Part shown: positions 25,624 through 34,929 of the stretch, one piece after another
How the letters are laid out: the number at the start of each line of letters is the position of its first letter
Position numbering within the stretch: position 1 is the first letter of the stretch
Source: Clostridiaceae bacterium
GTDB lineage: Bacteria; Bacillota; Clostridia; Peptostreptococcales; T1SED10-28
Assembly: GCA_003553525.1 (NCBI GenBank)
Contig: PWEO01000031.1
Coordinates: 1 to 38,010 of the forward strand
DNA: 38,010 nt
Direction: 5' to 3'
Made by a program: the position numbers and the translations under genes
The notes under the pieces: generated by a model
The model's database searches: none
What the model saw: the letters and a program-made list of their open reading frames with translations, nothing else
What the model was told of the DNA's origin: nothing

Positions 25624-26502
25624 TTAGTTCTTCGGAATTTTTAATATGACTTCAATGAATTCTCCCTTGTCCTCTTCACTGATTTCCGCACCCTCTTGTT
25701 TCTCTCGAATGGCCCGGTAAGCTTCTTTAATGGTATTTAAGTATATTTTATAATTCATGTAGGCTTTTACCCGGGTATGGGGCTTTTTCTCTTCCTTCCC
25801 TCCGGGGATTTCCTCATTCTCTTTTTCTTCGTCTTTTTTCACACTTTGTTCATCCTCGGACTCTTCTTGTTCTTCCTTCTGGTCCTGTTGAATTTCTTGT
25901 AATATTCCCTGAACCAGCTCTTCTGTTCTTTTTACCGTGAAGTCCTCTTTTACGATCCGATCCAGGGTCATCCTTCGGAGTTCTTCATCGGGAAGCTTCA
26001 ACAGGGCACGACCATGACGTTCTGTTAAACCTTCTTCAATGATTGTGCGGAGGATTTCCGGATGCAGCCTAAGAATTCGAATCTTATTGGCAATGGTGGA
26101 TTGGTTTTTACCGATTTTCTTTGCCAATTCTTTTTGCGTAAAACCATGATCCGATAACAAATGCTGATAGCCTCTGGCCTCTTCAATAAAATTCAAATCT
26201 TCCCTTTGCAGGTTTTCAATTACCGCTAACACGGCAGAACCCTTATCGTCTAACTGATCCTGGATAATTGCAGGCACCGTCAGTAAATTCGCCATTTTTG
26301 CCGCCTTTAGCCTTCGTTCCCCTGCCACTAACTCATATTTCTCCTTGCCGATTTTTCGTACACTTATGGGTTGTATGATCCCATAACTTTCTATGGAAGC
26401 GCTTAATTCCTTAAGACTTTCTTGGAAAAATTCTTTCCTCGGCTGGTAAGGATTCGGGATGATTTTTTCAATCGGAATTTCCATCACATATTTTTGTTCC
26501 AT
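25624..26502 (-). CDS. noc: ParB-like nucleoid occlusion protein (Noc)
   Basis: This ParB paralogue has 292 residues. In Bacillus Noc binds NBS sites, spreads on DNA using CTP and tethers the nucleoid to the membrane to block division over it. The ParB/CTP domain (about 5-100) shows PNPYQPRKEF and GERRLKAAK. The helix-turn-helix (about 110-165) shows KKIGKNQSTIANKIRILRL. An acidic E/K-rich linker (about 205-240) precedes the C-terminal domain. It starts MEQKYVMEIPIEKIIP, so the amphipathic membrane-targeting helix of Bacillus Noc is missing. No in-frame start codon lies between this ATG and the upstream stop. GGAGG is seven bases before the ATG. A perfect parS lies upstream. Confidence 0.9.
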   Translation of the reverse strand: MEQKYVMEIPIEKIIPNPYQPRKEFFQESLKELSASIESYGIIQPISVRKIGKEKYELVAGERRLKAAKMANLLTVPAIIQDQLDDKGSAVLAVIENLQREDLNFIEEARGYQHLLSDHGFTQKELAKKIGKNQSTIANKIRILRLHPEILRTIIEEGLTERHGRALLKLPDEELRRMTLDRIVKEDFTVKRTEELVQGILQEIQQDQKEEQEESEDEQSVKKDEEKENEEIPGGKEEKKPHTRVKAYMNYKIYLNTIKEAYRAIREKQEGAEISEEDKGEFIEVILKIPKN

Positions 26503-26630
26503 GCATACTCCTCCGTTTTTTAAAAGTCTGGTCTATTAAAGATTCGATACCGTTGTGCCTTTTTCCTTCTTTCCCCGGGACTTTCTTTTCTCCATCCCCC
26601 GGGATTCTTTGTCCATGCCTCTTATTTCCC

Positions 26631-26646
26631 TGTTTCACGTGAAACA
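26631..26646. promoter_or_regulatory. Perfect parS site upstream of noc
   Basis: TGTTTCACGTGAAACA matches the parS consensus at all 16 positions. It lies in the noc-rsmG gap, about 3.1 kb from the second parS. The gap also holds GC-rich CCCCGGGA repeats (26571-26605) loosely resembling half NBS sites. Confidence 0.97.
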
Positions 26647-26664
26647 ATTATTTTTCCCTTTAAC

Positions 26665-27381
26665 TTAAAGGGGCGCTTTTGAAGGCTTCCCTGCTTGTCT
26701 CGGATATTTTTTCGGCGTCTTTTTTGTTTTTTTAACCGTTACCACATGATGGCCTCTTTCCACAAAAGGGAGTTCCACTTCCTGAATACTGCTTATTTCT
26801 CCTCCTAAAATCTCCAAGGCTTTATTGGATGTTTCCAGTTCCTCTGTAATTCCCGGTCCTTTTTGGCAGATAAAGTATCCTCCCACTTTTACGAAGGGCA
26901 GAGCGTATTCCAGGAGAACGGGCATCCGTGCTACAGCCCTTGAAACTGCATAGTCATAAGTTTCTCTATGCTCAGGATCATTCCCATAATCCTCCGCCCG
27001 GCCGTGAAGGGTTCTAATGTCTTGCAGCCCCAATCTCTCAATGACTCCATCCAAAAAAGTCAGTCTCTTTTTTAAAGAATCCATTAAGGTTATTTCCAGG
27101 GCGGGCATCATAATCTTTAAAGGGATTCCGGGAAAACCGGCTCCTGTTCCGATATCCATTACCCTGCCCTTTCTTAAGCAGTCTTTTTTCTGTAACGGGG
27201 ATAAGGAGTCTAAAATGTGTTTAATGGCGATCTCCCGATCATCGGTGATCGTGGTCAGATTTATTCGTTCATTCCAGTACAACAGTTCCTCTTTAAAAAC
27301 TTCAAACTTCTTTAATTCCTCCATGGAGAGGTCTTTTGAAAACATTTTTGAATAGCCTTCCACTAAAGTATCCTTAAACAT
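26665..27381 (-). CDS. rsmG: 16S rRNA guanine-527 N7-methyltransferase RsmG (GidB)
   Basis: RsmG methylates G527 of 16S rRNA using S-adenosylmethionine; loss gives low-level streptomycin resistance in other bacteria. The 238-residue protein has the class I methyltransferase fold with [17 protein letters not shown] as the SAM loop, [12 protein letters not shown] as motif II and the [15 protein letters not shown] region near the catalytic face. The last ~20 residues are basic. The ATG overlaps the mnmG stop (ATGTTTAA), so the pair is coupled. GGGGGAATAAG is the ribosome site. Confidence 0.97.
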   Translation of the reverse strand: MFKDTLVEGYSKMFSKDLSMEELKKFEVFKEELLYWNERINLTTITDDREIAIKHILDSLSPLQKKDCLRKGRVMDIGTGAGFPGIPLKIMMPALEITLMDSLKKRLTFLDGVIERLGLQDIRTLHGRAEDYGNDPEHRETYDYAVSRAVARMPVLLEYALPFVKVGGYFICQKGPGITEELETSNKALEILGGEISSIQEVELPFVERGHHVVTVKKTKKTPKKYPRQAGKPSKAPL

Positions 27382-29260
27382 TCTTATTCCCCCTTTTCCG
27401 TTGTTCCAAATAGACCAGAAGCACGGAAATATCCGCCGGTGAAACCCCGGAAATCCTTGATGCCTGGCCTACAGAGTGGGGTCGAATGCTCTTTAGCTTT
27501 TGTTTGGCTTCGGTTCTTAAACTGTCAATTCTCTCGTATACCACATCATCGGGAATCCGTTTGTTTTCCAATTTCTTAAACTGCTCGATCTGTCGGAGCT
27601 GTTTTTTTATATAACCGTCATATTTGATAATCACTTCACATTGACTCTTTACATCCTGCATCAGGTCTTTGGATTCTGCATATAGGGGTTCTATTACCTT
27701 GTAGTTGATTTCCGGTCTTTTCAGCAAGTCATAAAGACTTAGGGACGTATCCACTTCGGAAGAACCGATTGTATCCAGAATCGGATTCAGTTCCCTTGCC
27801 GTTACCTTCTTCTTTTTTAACCGCTGAAGTTCCTGTTCAATCTCTTCCCTTTTTACAAGCAGGCGTTGGTAGCGCTCTTGTTGGACCAGACCAAAATCGT
27901 AACCTTTTTGTGTCAGCCGAAGATCCGCATTATCCTGTCGCAGCACTAAGCGGTATTCCGCCCGGGAGGTCATCATCCGGTAAGGCTCGTTCGTACCCTT
28001 AGTAACAAGGTCATCGATCAGTACCCCTATATAAGCCTCGGAACGATCCAAAATCAAGGGATCTTTGTTTTTAATTTTCATTGAAGCATTGATTCCTGCC
28101 ACTAACCCCTGGGCCGCTGCTTCTTCGTAGCCGGAAGATCCGTTAAATTGTCCCGCACTGAAAAGATTTTCGATGGCCTTGGTCTCTAGGGAAAGTTGTA
28201 AATCCGTGGGATCGATACAATCGTATTCAATGGCGTAGGCCGGGCGCATAATTTCTGCTTTTTCCAAACCGGTAACCGAACGAATCATAGCCACTTGCAC
28301 TTCCTCCGGAAGACTGGAAGACATTCCCTGTAAATACATTTCCTTCGTATGCACTCCCTCGGGCTCTAAAAACAGCTGATGAGTGGCTTTATCCGTAAAC
28401 CGTACAATTTTATCCTCTATGGAGGGACAATATCTCGGTCCCACACTTTCCATATCTCCCCGATACATGGAGGAGCGATGAATGTTTTCTTCAATAATGA
28501 ATTTGGTGTCCTCGGTGGTTCGGGTCAGCCAGCAGGAAATCTGATCAATTTTTAAGGCTTGATTCATAAAAGAAAAGGGTGTGTTCTCCTCATCTCCCAT
28601 TTGTTCCGTCATTTTTTCATAATCCACAAAATCCCCATGAATTCTTGCCGGGGTTCCGGTCTTGAATCGTCGCATATTGCAGCCGTAACTTCTGAGATTA
28701 TCAGGAAGCTCCTGGGTTGTGGCAAGGCCGTCGGGACCACCGGGATAATTTACTTCTCCCATGAAAATCCGGCTTTTTAAATATACTCCTGTGGCCAAAA
28801 TCACGGCTTTTGCATGGTACTCCGCCCCATTTCGGGTTTTTACCCCTGAAGCTTTTCCCTCTTCGACCATTAAATCAATCACATCTCCCTGTTTAAGGGT
28901 CAGATTTACTTGATTTTCCAAGGTTTGTTTCATTTGTAAGTGGTACTGCAGTTTATCGGCCTGAGCTCTTAGGGAATGTACCGCGGGACCTTTTCCCGTA
29001 TTTAGCATTTTGCTTTGGATGAAGGTTTTATCGATGTTTAAACCCATCTCTCCTCCTAAAGCGTCCACTTCCCGAACCAAATGCCCTTTTCCCGTACCGC
29101 CGATCGATGGATTGCATGCCATCATTGCTACGGACTCTAAGGAAATCGTAAGTACCAGGGTTTTCAGCCCCAGCCTTGCGGCGGCAAGTCCCGCTTCACA
29201 ACCGGCGTGACCCGCTCCTACCACGACTACATCATAACTTCCTCCGTTGTAAAAATTCAT
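27374..29260 (-). CDS. mnmG: tRNA uridine-34 modification enzyme MnmG (GidA)
   Basis: MnmG with MnmE makes the 5-carboxymethylaminomethyl group on wobble uridine 34 using FAD, a methylene-folate donor and glycine. The start chosen gives 628 residues, standard for the family. The N-terminus has the FAD loop [20 protein letters not shown], then [17 protein letters not shown]. The C-terminal helical domain with [13 protein letters not shown] contacts tRNA. GGAGGAG lies five bases before ATG 29260; an ATG at 29290 would overlap mnmE and lacks a ribosome site. It sits between mnmE and rsmG, as usual. Confidence 0.98.
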   Translation of the reverse strand: MNFYNGGSYDVVVVGAGHAGCEAGLAAARLGLKTLVLTISLESVAMMACNPSIGGTGKGHLVREVDALGGEMGLNIDKTFIQSKMLNTGKGPAVHSLRAQADKLQYHLQMKQTLENQVNLTLKQGDVIDLMVEEGKASGVKTRNGAEYHAKAVILATGVYLKSRIFMGEVNYPGGPDGLATTQELPDNLRSYGCNMRRFKTGTPARIHGDFVDYEKMTEQMGDEENTPFSFMNQALKIDQISCWLTRTTEDTKFIIEENIHRSSMYRGDMESVGPRYCPSIEDKIVRFTDKATHQLFLEPEGVHTKEMYLQGMSSSLPEEVQVAMIRSVTGLEKAEIMRPAYAIEYDCIDPTDLQLSLETKAIENLFSAGQFNGSSGYEEAAAQGLVAGINASMKIKNKDPLILDRSEAYIGVLIDDLVTKGTNEPYRMMTSRAEYRLVLRQDNADLRLTQKGYDFGLVQQERYQRLLVKREEIEQELQRLKKKKVTARELNPILDTIGSSEVDTSLSLYDLLKRPEINYKVIEPLYAESKDLMQDVKSQCEVIIKYDGYIKKQLRQIEQFKKLENKRIPDDVVYERIDSLRTEAKQKLKSIRPHSVGQASRISGVSPADISVLLVYLEQRKRGNKNV

Positions 29261-29274
29261 AAACTCTCCTCCAA

Positions 29275-30660
29275 TTATTTTCCAATACAAAAATTTTCAA
29301 ATATATGATCTAAAATATCTTCCGATACCGTATCTCCCGTCACTTCGCCCAAACTTTCCCAGGCATTCTTAAAATCCCCCTCCACAAAATCTAGAGGCAT
29401 GCGATTTTCCAGGGCTTTAATACCATCTTCCAAACTTTGAAGTCCCCGGCTGATGGCCTGTTGGTGACGGGCATTTGTAATAAAGGGCTGTTCTTTGGAA
29501 AAACCCTCACCTTCGTAAACCATATCCTCCAAGGCATCTTCCAGGGCCTCTAACCCTTTGTTTTTCAATAGGGATATTCGTACCAACTTTTTATCTCCGA
29601 TAATGCTTTTTATTCTTGAAAGATCAATCGCCTCTTTTAAATCGGTTTTGTTAACTACCACAAGGGCCCTCCGATCCTTTATCAGATGTAAAAAATCGTA
29701 ATCCTCCCGGTCCAACTCTTTTGAAGCGTCAATCATAAAGATGACTAAGTCCGCTTGCTGAAAAATTTCCCGGGATCGCTGTACCCCGATCTTTTCCACC
29801 GCATCCTCGGTTTCCCTTATGCCCGCCGTATCCAAAATTTTCAGGGGGATCCCTCGAACATTCAACTGTTCTTCAATAACATCCCGGGTAGTTCCGGGAA
29901 TGTCCGTAACAATTGCTCGGTTTTCCCGTAGCAGCGCATTGAGCAAAGAGGATTTTCCCACATTGGTTTTTCCCAAAATCCCGGTAACCAGACCTTCTCT
30001 GAGTATTTTTCCTGTTTTGGCGGTTTGAAGCAATCCTTGAAAGCTCTTTTTTGCATCCATACTTTTGGAAAGAAGCTGATCCATGGTTACTTCATCAATA
30101 TCCTCTTCAGAAAAATCGATGGATACTTCGATATGTGCCAGCATATCCTTAATAATTTCTTGGATTCCTTGAACCTCTCTGGAGAGCAATCCTTCAAATT
30201 GCCCTAATGCAACCTCATGGGAAATGTCGGTTTTTGCACTGATAAGATCCATGACCGCTTCCGCTTGAGAGAGATCCAGACGACCGTTTAAGAAAGCTCT
30301 TTTGGTAAACTCTCCTTTTTCCGCCATACCGGCTCCCTGTTCTAAAACCAGTTGTAGGGTTTTTCGAAGGGGTACCATGCCTCCATGGCAGTGGATTTCC
30401 ACCAATTCTTCTTTCGTATAGGTATTCGGCGCCTTCATATATACCGCCAGAACTTCGTCTATGATCTCTTGGCTTTCGGGGTTTTTAATAAAACCGTAAT
30501 ACATTTTTCTGGGTTCCCAGGACACTTTTTGATGATGGTCCTTTGTAACAAATACATTATTTAAAATTTCCAAGGCCCGTTCTCCGCTGATCTTAACAAT
30601 GCCTATTCCCCCTTCTCCTAAGGGGGTGGAAATCGCTGCAATGGTTTCTTCTCTATACAT
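29275..30660 (-). CDS. mnmE: tRNA modification GTPase MnmE (TrmE)
   Basis: MnmE is the GTPase partner of MnmG. The 461-residue protein has an N-terminal folate-binding domain (about 1-120), a helical domain split around the G domain (about 225-380) and the C-terminal signature ending CIGK. The G domain shows [15 protein letters not shown] as P-loop, [18 protein letters not shown] and NKTDL. The ribosome site is GAGGTGAT. Its promoter region holds a perfect Noc-type site. Confidence 0.98.
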   Translation of the reverse strand: MYREETIAAISTPLGEGGIGIVKISGERALEILNNVFVTKDHHQKVSWEPRKMYYGFIKNPESQEIIDEVLAVYMKAPNTYTKEELVEIHCHGGMVPLRKTLQLVLEQGAGMAEKGEFTKRAFLNGRLDLSQAEAVMDLISAKTDISHEVALGQFEGLLSREVQGIQEIIKDMLAHIEVSIDFSEEDIDEVTMDQLLSKSMDAKKSFQGLLQTAKTGKILREGLVTGILGKTNVGKSSLLNALLRENRAIVTDIPGTTRDVIEEQLNVRGIPLKILDTAGIRETEDAVEKIGVQRSREIFQQADLVIFMIDASKELDREDYDFLHLIKDRRALVVVNKTDLKEAIDLSRIKSIIGDKKLVRISLLKNKGLEALEDALEDMVYEGEGFSKEQPFITNARHQQAISRGLQSLEDGIKALENRMPLDFVEGDFKNAWESLGEVTGDTVSEDILDHIFENFCIGK

Positions 30661-30701
30661 TCGATCACCTCGTTATTTTCTATTCGGTTCTTTCTTTAAC
30701 C

Positions 30702-30736
30702 ATTATATCAAATTATCCATACATTTCCCGGGAAAT
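30702..30736 (-). promoter_or_regulatory. mnmE promoter with an overlapping Noc-type site (NBS)
   Basis: On the minus strand TGATATAAT (extended -10; hexamer 30707-30702) lies 42 bases before the mnmE ATG. The palindrome ATTTCCCGGGAAAT (30723-30736) matches the Bacillus NBS consensus at all 14 positions and sits where the -35 would be. No other good -35 is visible. Confidence 0.7.
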
Positions 30737-30803
30737 AATCAAAAAAATATATTTCCTCTAATTTCTTCCTTATTTCCCCGGGTTCGGTAAAAGGTTTTTG
30801 AGA

Positions 30804-30831
30804 TATAAAAAACCCAGCTTTCACTGGGTTT
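30804..30831 (-). terminator. Terminator after jag
   Basis: On the minus strand AAACCCAG pairs with CTGGGTTT around a 6-base loop, followed by a T run. It lies five bases past the jag stop codon, ending the rpmH-to-jag unit. Confidence 0.9.
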
Positions 30832-30835
30832 CGAT

Positions 30836-31459
30836 TTATTCCTTTTTCAATTCAATAATAACTCTTCGATTGGGTTCTTCCCCTTCACTGTATGTCTGAA
30901 TCCCCGGAATTTTCTGTAGGGTGGAATGAATAATACGCCGTTCATAGGGGTTCATTGGCTCTAAGTATACCGGTCGATGGGTTTTTTTCGCTTTGTCCCC
31001 CATTTTTTTGGCTAATCGCTGTAAGGTCTCTTCCCGTTTTTTTCGGTAATTTTCCGTATCAAGATATACTTTTACATATCGATCCCGATCCTTGTTGATG
31101 GCTAAGCTAAGCAAATACTGAATGGAATCCAAGGTTTGTCCTCTTCTTCCGATCAAAAGTCCCATATTCGGACCTTCCAAATCGATTTCCAGGGTGTCCC
31201 CTTTTTTCTCGATATGTACGGTGACCGGAATATCCATGGCATCGAACATTTTCAGCAAAAACTTTTTTGCATCATCCTCTATATCATCCTTTACCGTAAG
31301 TTCAACCTTTGCATCTTTTTGGCCGATAAGCCCTAAAAATCCGTTTGTCGGATATTCTAAGGTTTTCACCGTTACCTGTTCTCTTTTTCGGCTTAATTCC
31401 GTTAATCCCTTTTCAATTGCCTCGTCAATGGTTTTTCCAGTAGATTCAATTGTTTTCAT
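30836..31459 (-). CDS. jag: RNA-binding protein Jag/KhpB (SpoIIIJ-associated)
   Basis: This is a 207-residue RNA-binding protein with three parts: a Jag_N domain (about 1-50, MKTIESTGKTIDEAIEKGL), a KH domain (about 75-145, with GLLIGRRGQTLDSIQYLLSLA) and an R3H domain (about 150-205, MNPYERRIIHSTLQ). KhpB-type proteins bind RNA with KhpA and affect wall growth and division in other Firmicutes. It lies next to yidC as usual. The intergenic gap is one base. Confidence 0.96.
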   Translation of the reverse strand: MKTIESTGKTIDEAIEKGLTELSRKREQVTVKTLEYPTNGFLGLIGQKDAKVELTVKDDIEDDAKKFLLKMFDAMDIPVTVHIEKKGDTLEIDLEGPNMGLLIGRRGQTLDSIQYLLSLAINKDRDRYVKVYLDTENYRKKREETLQRLAKKMGDKAKKTHRPVYLEPMNPYERRIIHSTLQKIPGIQTYSEGEEPNRRVIIELKKE

Positions 31460-31460
31460 A

Positions 31461-32141
31461 TCAGTTAGAGTCCCCTTTCATTGGTAATGAAGGTTTGTTG
31501 ATTATTAACTGTTGAATAATTTGTGCCCCGCTATTAATTACCCAGTATAGGGTCAGGCCTGCAGGGAAACCAACACCGATCGCATCGGATCCCATAACAA
31601 ATATTAATACAGGGAAAAAGTAGGTCATCATTTTTTGGGTTTGCTGCACTTCTTTGCCCGCAGACATGGTTACACTGGAAAAATAGGTTAATGCCGCGGC
31701 GGTAATGGGTAAAATCCAGGTATCCGGTTCCGATAAATTCGGTAACCACAAAAAGCTGGTATCCATTAATTCATAGGTTTGTTGAGACATGGAGAAAACG
31801 TAGTTCCATGGTTCTCGAAGAGCGGTAAACAGTCCGATAATGATGGGGAATTGTACAAGCAGTGGCAAACACCCTCCCAGGGGATTTACATTATGTTCCT
31901 TATACAGTTCCATCATCTTTACATTTAATTTTTCTTTATCGTTTTTATATTTTTCTTGAAGGGCCTTTACCTTAGGTTGAATTTCCTGCATGTTTTTCAT
32001 GGATTTCGTCTGTTTAATGGTAAGGGGGAGTAAAATCATCTTTACAATAATGGTAAAGACAATAATGGAAATCCCGTAATTCCCTATCAAGTCATATACG
32101 AGTTTGAGTAGTGAACCCATGGGTTCGGCTAATATTGACAA
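31461..32141 (-). CDS. yidC: Membrane protein insertase YidC (SpoIIIJ type)
   Basis: YidC inserts membrane proteins. The protein has about 226 residues and five hydrophobic segments: ISIIVFTIIVKMILLPLTI, CLPLLVQFPIIIGLFTAL and three near the C-terminal half. A charged hairpin follows the first pair, with KNMQEIQPKVKALQEKY. It has no lipobox signal peptide, unlike Bacillus SpoIIIJ, a difference also common in Clostridia. The start is uncertain: TTG at 32141 is eight bases from GGAGG, while TTG at 32147 is only two bases from it, so I chose 32141. Confidence 0.95.
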   Translation of the reverse strand: MSILAEPMGSLLKLVYDLIGNYGISIIVFTIIVKMILLPLTIKQTKSMKNMQEIQPKVKALQEKYKNDKEKLNVKMMELYKEHNVNPLGGCLPLLVQFPIIIGLFTALREPWNYVFSMSQQTYELMDTSFLWLPNLSEPDTWILPITAAALTYFSSVTMSAGKEVQQTQKMMTYFFPVLIFVMGSDAIGVGFPAGLTLYWVINSGAQIIQQLIINKPSLPMKGDSN

Positions 32142-32160
32142 ATTCAAAACCTCCTAATCA

Positions 32161-32370
32161 TCACTTTAATGGATCATGCCCGCCTTTGTGAAAAGGATGA
32201 CACTTGCTGATGCGCCGGATGCTGAGTATTAATCCTTTCAAAAATCCGTATTTCTGAAAGGCTTCCAAACTATATTGAGAACAAGTCGGATAAAATCTGC
32301 AACTTGGTCTTTTCAGTGGTGAAATAAACCGCTGATATAATTGAATCAACAAAATTGCGACTTTTTTCAT
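32161..32370 (-). CDS. yidD: YidD, membrane protein insertion efficiency factor
   Basis: This is a 69-residue protein with the YidD signature: [35 protein letters not shown], including the conserved cysteines of the CRFYPTCS motif, and the end segment [16 protein letters not shown]. The family helps YidC-dependent insertion, probably as a peripheral membrane protein with an amphipathic N-terminal helix. Its ATG overlaps the rnpA stop (ATGA). Confidence 0.95.
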   Translation of the reverse strand: MKKVAILLIQLYQRFISPLKRPSCRFYPTCSQYSLEAFQKYGFLKGLILSIRRISKCHPFHKGGHDPLK

Positions 32371-32717
32371 TGAACATCCTTCTTTTTGATCAGTTTTTTC
32401 TTCCGTAATAGATGCATCATGGCACTGTCTATTTCAGCCAAAGAAGAATCTGCCGCAGTATCACGAGCTATAAAAACCACATCATATCCCAATTTAACAT
32501 GATGATGTCTTAATCGATAACTTTCTTTCATTCTTCTTTTCACTCTATTTCTTACCGTAGCTTTACCTACCTTCTTTGAGACAGTAAAACCCACCCTATT
32601 ATATTCTTCCTGGTTTTCTCGAATATAAATGATCAATAACCGGTTGGCCATAGAATTTCTATGACGATATACTTTACGAAAGTCTCGATCTTTTTGCAGT
32701 CCTATGGTGGATTTCAT
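32367..32717 (-). CDS. rnpA: Ribonuclease P protein component
   Basis: RnpA is the protein subunit of RNase P, which trims the 5' end of pre-tRNA. The 116-residue protein begins with the family pattern [20 protein letters not shown]. It keeps [29 protein letters not shown], the central RNR motif region that contacts P RNA. The start chosen is the second ATG (32717), seven bases from GGAGG; the first (32723) is one base from it. The RNA subunit is not in the window. Confidence 0.97.
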   Translation of the reverse strand: MKSTIGLQKDRDFRKVYRHRNSMANRLLIIYIRENQEEYNRVGFTVSKKVGKATVRNRVKRRMKESYRLRHHHVKLGYDVVFIARDTAADSSLAEIDSAMMHLLRKKKLIKKKDVQ

Positions 32718-32737
32718 CTTCATGCCTCCAAGTCATC

Positions 32738-32783
32738 TTTTCTGTAATATTTTTTACAGAAAAAGGCCGACGTAAGTGCGGCC
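32738..32783 (-). terminator. Tandem hairpins between rpmH and rnpA
   Basis: On the minus strand GGCCG (from 32783) pairs with CGGCC (to 32765), followed by five T (32764-32760), a plausible partial terminator that includes the rpmH stop codon. Immediately after, TTTTCTGTAA pairs with TTACAGAAAA (32763-32738, 10 bp, 6-base loop). The T run of the first is part of the arm of the second. Confidence 0.7.
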
Positions 32784-32917
32784 TATGCTGATAATCTCTT
32801 TCTTCCCTTTAATCTACGTCTTCTTAATACGTTTTGTCCATTTTTGTTTTTCATTCTTTTTCTGAATCCGTGCTCTTTCTTTCTTTGTCGAACTTTTGGT
32901 TGATACGTCATTTTCAT
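32783..32917 (-). CDS. rpmH: 50S ribosomal protein L34
   Basis: The 44-residue protein translated from the minus strand begins [18 protein letters not shown], continues with [15 protein letters not shown] and ends LKGRKRLSA. That is the full L34 pattern (family form MKRTYQP...HGFRxRM...GRKxLSA), although position 3 is M rather than R. L34 is a small, very basic 23S rRNA-binding protein. GGAGGTGG lies five bases upstream of the ATG. It is the first gene after the promoter at 33.02-33.05 kb. Confidence 0.96.
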   Translation of the reverse strand: MKMTYQPKVRQRKKEHGFRKRMKNKNGQNVLRRRRLKGRKRLSA

Positions 32918-33021
32918 AAAGGCCACCTCCTTTGAATCTTAAAAATCTATGGGTATTTTAACGATTTTAAATTCAATACCTATCGATATGAAGTCTCTAA
33001 AATTGCCCATACTACAGATAG

Positions 33022-33050
33022 ATTATACCAGCATTAAAAGACAGTGTCAA
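33022..33050 (-). promoter_or_regulatory. Consensus sigma-A promoter for rpmH-rnpA
   Basis: On the minus strand a perfect TTGACA (33050-33045), exactly 17 bases, then a perfect TATAAT (33027-33022). It drives the rpmH-to-jag unit away from oriC, about 105 bases before the rpmH start. Confidence 0.93.
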
Positions 33051-33070
33051 TAAACATTGTATTATTGTGT

Positions 33071-33427
33071 TGTGGATAAATCCTTTTTGTTTCAACTTCT
33101 TTTTTGTGGATATCTTTTTCCTTTTTGTTGAAAGTTTTTGGGATCTTTGATATTATTATGGTACTTGTTGATAAGCTGTTTTTTTGTGGACGGTTTATCC
33201 ACGTTATACACAAATTGTGCATAACCCTGTTGATAACTTAAGTTTTCTCTGTTTTTAAAGGTTTTGTTTTTCATTTTCTCCACATTTTTTTTATTTTTAA
33301 GCTTTTAAAAAAAGTTATCCTTCAAGTATCCACAGGATTATGACATAACTTCTGTATATTTTTTTTGACCTTTTTATCCGAAGCAATGATTAAATTATCC
33401 ACTTTTTCTGTGACTTCATGTGGAAAA
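33071..33427. other. oriC part 1: DnaA-box region upstream of dnaA
   Basis: DnaA boxes matching TTATNCACA exactly lie at 33071-33079 (minus), 33204-33212 (plus) and 33216-33224 (minus). One-mismatch boxes lie at 33105-33113, 33166-33174, 33195-33203, 33228-33236, 33326-33334, 33395-33403 and 33419-33427. The densest part is 33195-33236, with four boxes in 42 bases. This 565-bp rpmH-dnaA gap holds no gene; it corresponds to the incC-type half of a bipartite Firmicute origin and also controls dnaA. Confidence 0.88.
33365..33393 (+). promoter_or_regulatory. Weak candidate dnaA promoter
   Basis: TTGACC (33365-33370), 17 bases, then GATTAA (33388-33393), a poor -10. An alternative -10, GATAAT, lies near 33434. 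DnaA boxes at 33395 and 33419 would overlap either, consistent with autoregulation. Confidence 0.3.
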
Positions 33428-33482
33428 CCCTCGGGATAATTTAAATTATTCTAATAAATATTTTTGAAACGGAGGACTATTT

Positions 33483-34856
33483 ATGGACAACTTACCTCAA
33501 ATTTGGCAAAAAGCCTTGGACAACATCAAAAACCGACCGGAAATTACAGAGGTTAGCTTTGAAACCTGGCTAAAAACCATTAAACCTATATCTTTACGAA
33601 ACGGGGTATTGGTTTTTGGAGTGTATGATACGTTTACAAAGGGGATTTTAAAAAAGCACTATCGCAGCTTCATACAAAACATTATTAAGGAAATAACCGG
33701 TGAAGAGTATGAAATTGATTTTGTGATTCCTTCAGAGGAAGATATCAACCCGAAGAATCATAAAAACAACCGTAAAGTACAAGAACAGCAAAACTCCCAT
33801 ACTCAACTGGAAAATTCCATGAATCTTATCAAAGCCCAGGGACTGAATCCAAAGTATACCTTTGATACTTTTGTCATCGGTCATAGTAATCGTTTTGCCC
33901 ATGCAGCCTCCGTAGCCGTAGCGGAAACTCCCGCCAAAGCCTATAACCCCTTATTTATATATGGGGGCGTGGGCCTTGGAAAAACCCATTTAATGCACGC
34001 CATCGGTCAACATATTTCCCAGGTGGATCCGGAGAAACAAATCGTATATATTTCCTCCGAGACCTTTACCAATGAACTGATCAACTCCATTAAAGATGAT
34101 AAAAACGTAGAGTTTCGAAATAAATACCGAAACATTGATATTTTACTCATTGATGATATTCAGTTTATTGCAGGAAAAGAAAGAACCCAGGAGGAATTTT
34201 TCCATACCTTTAATGCCCTATATAATTCCAACAAACAGATTATTTTATCCAGTGATCGACCGCCGAAGGAAATTCCAACCTTGGAGGACCGGCTGCGCTC
34301 CCGTTTTGAGTGGGGACTGATCGCGGATATTCAAGCCCCGGATTACGAGACACGAATTGCCATCCTTCGAAAAAAAGCCCAGCTTGAAGAAATTGAAGTT
34401 CCCGATGACGTTATGCTTTTTATCGCAAAGAAAATCAAGTCCAATATCCGGGAACTGGAGGGAGCCTTAATTCGTATTTTAGCTTATTCCTCCTTAACCA
34501 ACAGTCCTATTAATATTGAGCTTGCCAGCGAAGCCTTAAAGGAAATTTTTTCTTCCAAACCTCGTGAGCTTAATATCGACTATATAAAAGAAGTAGTCGC
34601 TAATAAATTCAATATAAAAATTGAAGATTTAACCTCTAAAAAGAGAACCCGTATTATTGCTTATCCCAGACAGATCGCCATGTACTTATCCCGGGATTTA
34701 ACGGATCTCTCCCTGCCGAAGATCGGAAATGAGTTTGGCGGTCGGGATCATACAACGGTTATGCATGCCTGTGATAAGGTTTCTACGGATATGAAAAATG
34801 ATCCTGCCTTAAAGGATAAAATCGATTCTATTGTAAATGAACTAAAAACCGATTGA
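33483..34856 (+). CDS. dnaA: Chromosomal replication initiator DnaA
   Basis: DnaA binds DnaA boxes, melts the origin and helps recruit the helicase. The 457-residue protein has an N-terminal interaction domain (about 1-80), a variable linker (about 81-115), the AAA+ core with Walker A GGVGLGKT (161-168) and Walker [10 protein letters not shown]. The C-terminal helix-turn-helix has [19 protein letters not shown] and the signature [17 protein letters not shown] lies upstream of the ATG. DnaA boxes lie on both sides of the gene. Confidence 0.99.
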   Translation: MDNLPQIWQKALDNIKNRPEITEVSFETWLKTIKPISLRNGVLVFGVYDTFTKGILKKHYRSFIQNIIKEITGEEYEIDFVIPSEEDINPKNHKNNRKVQEQQNSHTQLENSMNLIKAQGLNPKYTFDTFVIGHSNRFAHAASVAVAETPAKAYNPLFIYGGVGLGKTHLMHAIGQHISQVDPEKQIVYISSETFTNELINSIKDDKNVEFRNKYRNIDILLIDDIQFIAGKERTQEEFFHTFNALYNSNKQIILSSDRPPKEIPTLEDRLRSRFEWGLIADIQAPDYETRIAILRKKAQLEEIEVPDDVMLFIAKKIKSNIRELEGALIRILAYSSLTNSPINIELASEALKEIFSSKPRELNIDYIKEVVANKFNIKIEDLTSKKRTRIIAYPRQIAMYLSRDLTDLSLPKIGNEFGGRDHTTVMHACDKVSTDMKNDPALKDKIDSIVNELKTD

Positions 34857-34929
34857 TTTCCACATTAACCTGTTAATTATATGTTATTATATTGTTAATA
34901 AGTTTTAAGGCTTTTGAAGCCTGTTAGTA

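Noticed and set aside
32886-32892. Spo0A-type heptamer TGTCGAA in rpmH
   Set aside because: It is explained by codons of a conserved protein; heptamers of this kind occur by chance several times in 38 kb.
33034-33283. Short minus-strand reading frames in the rpmH-dnaA gap
   Set aside because: They overlap DnaA boxes and the rpmH promoter, have low-complexity K/N composition, no ribosome site, and no family resemblance.
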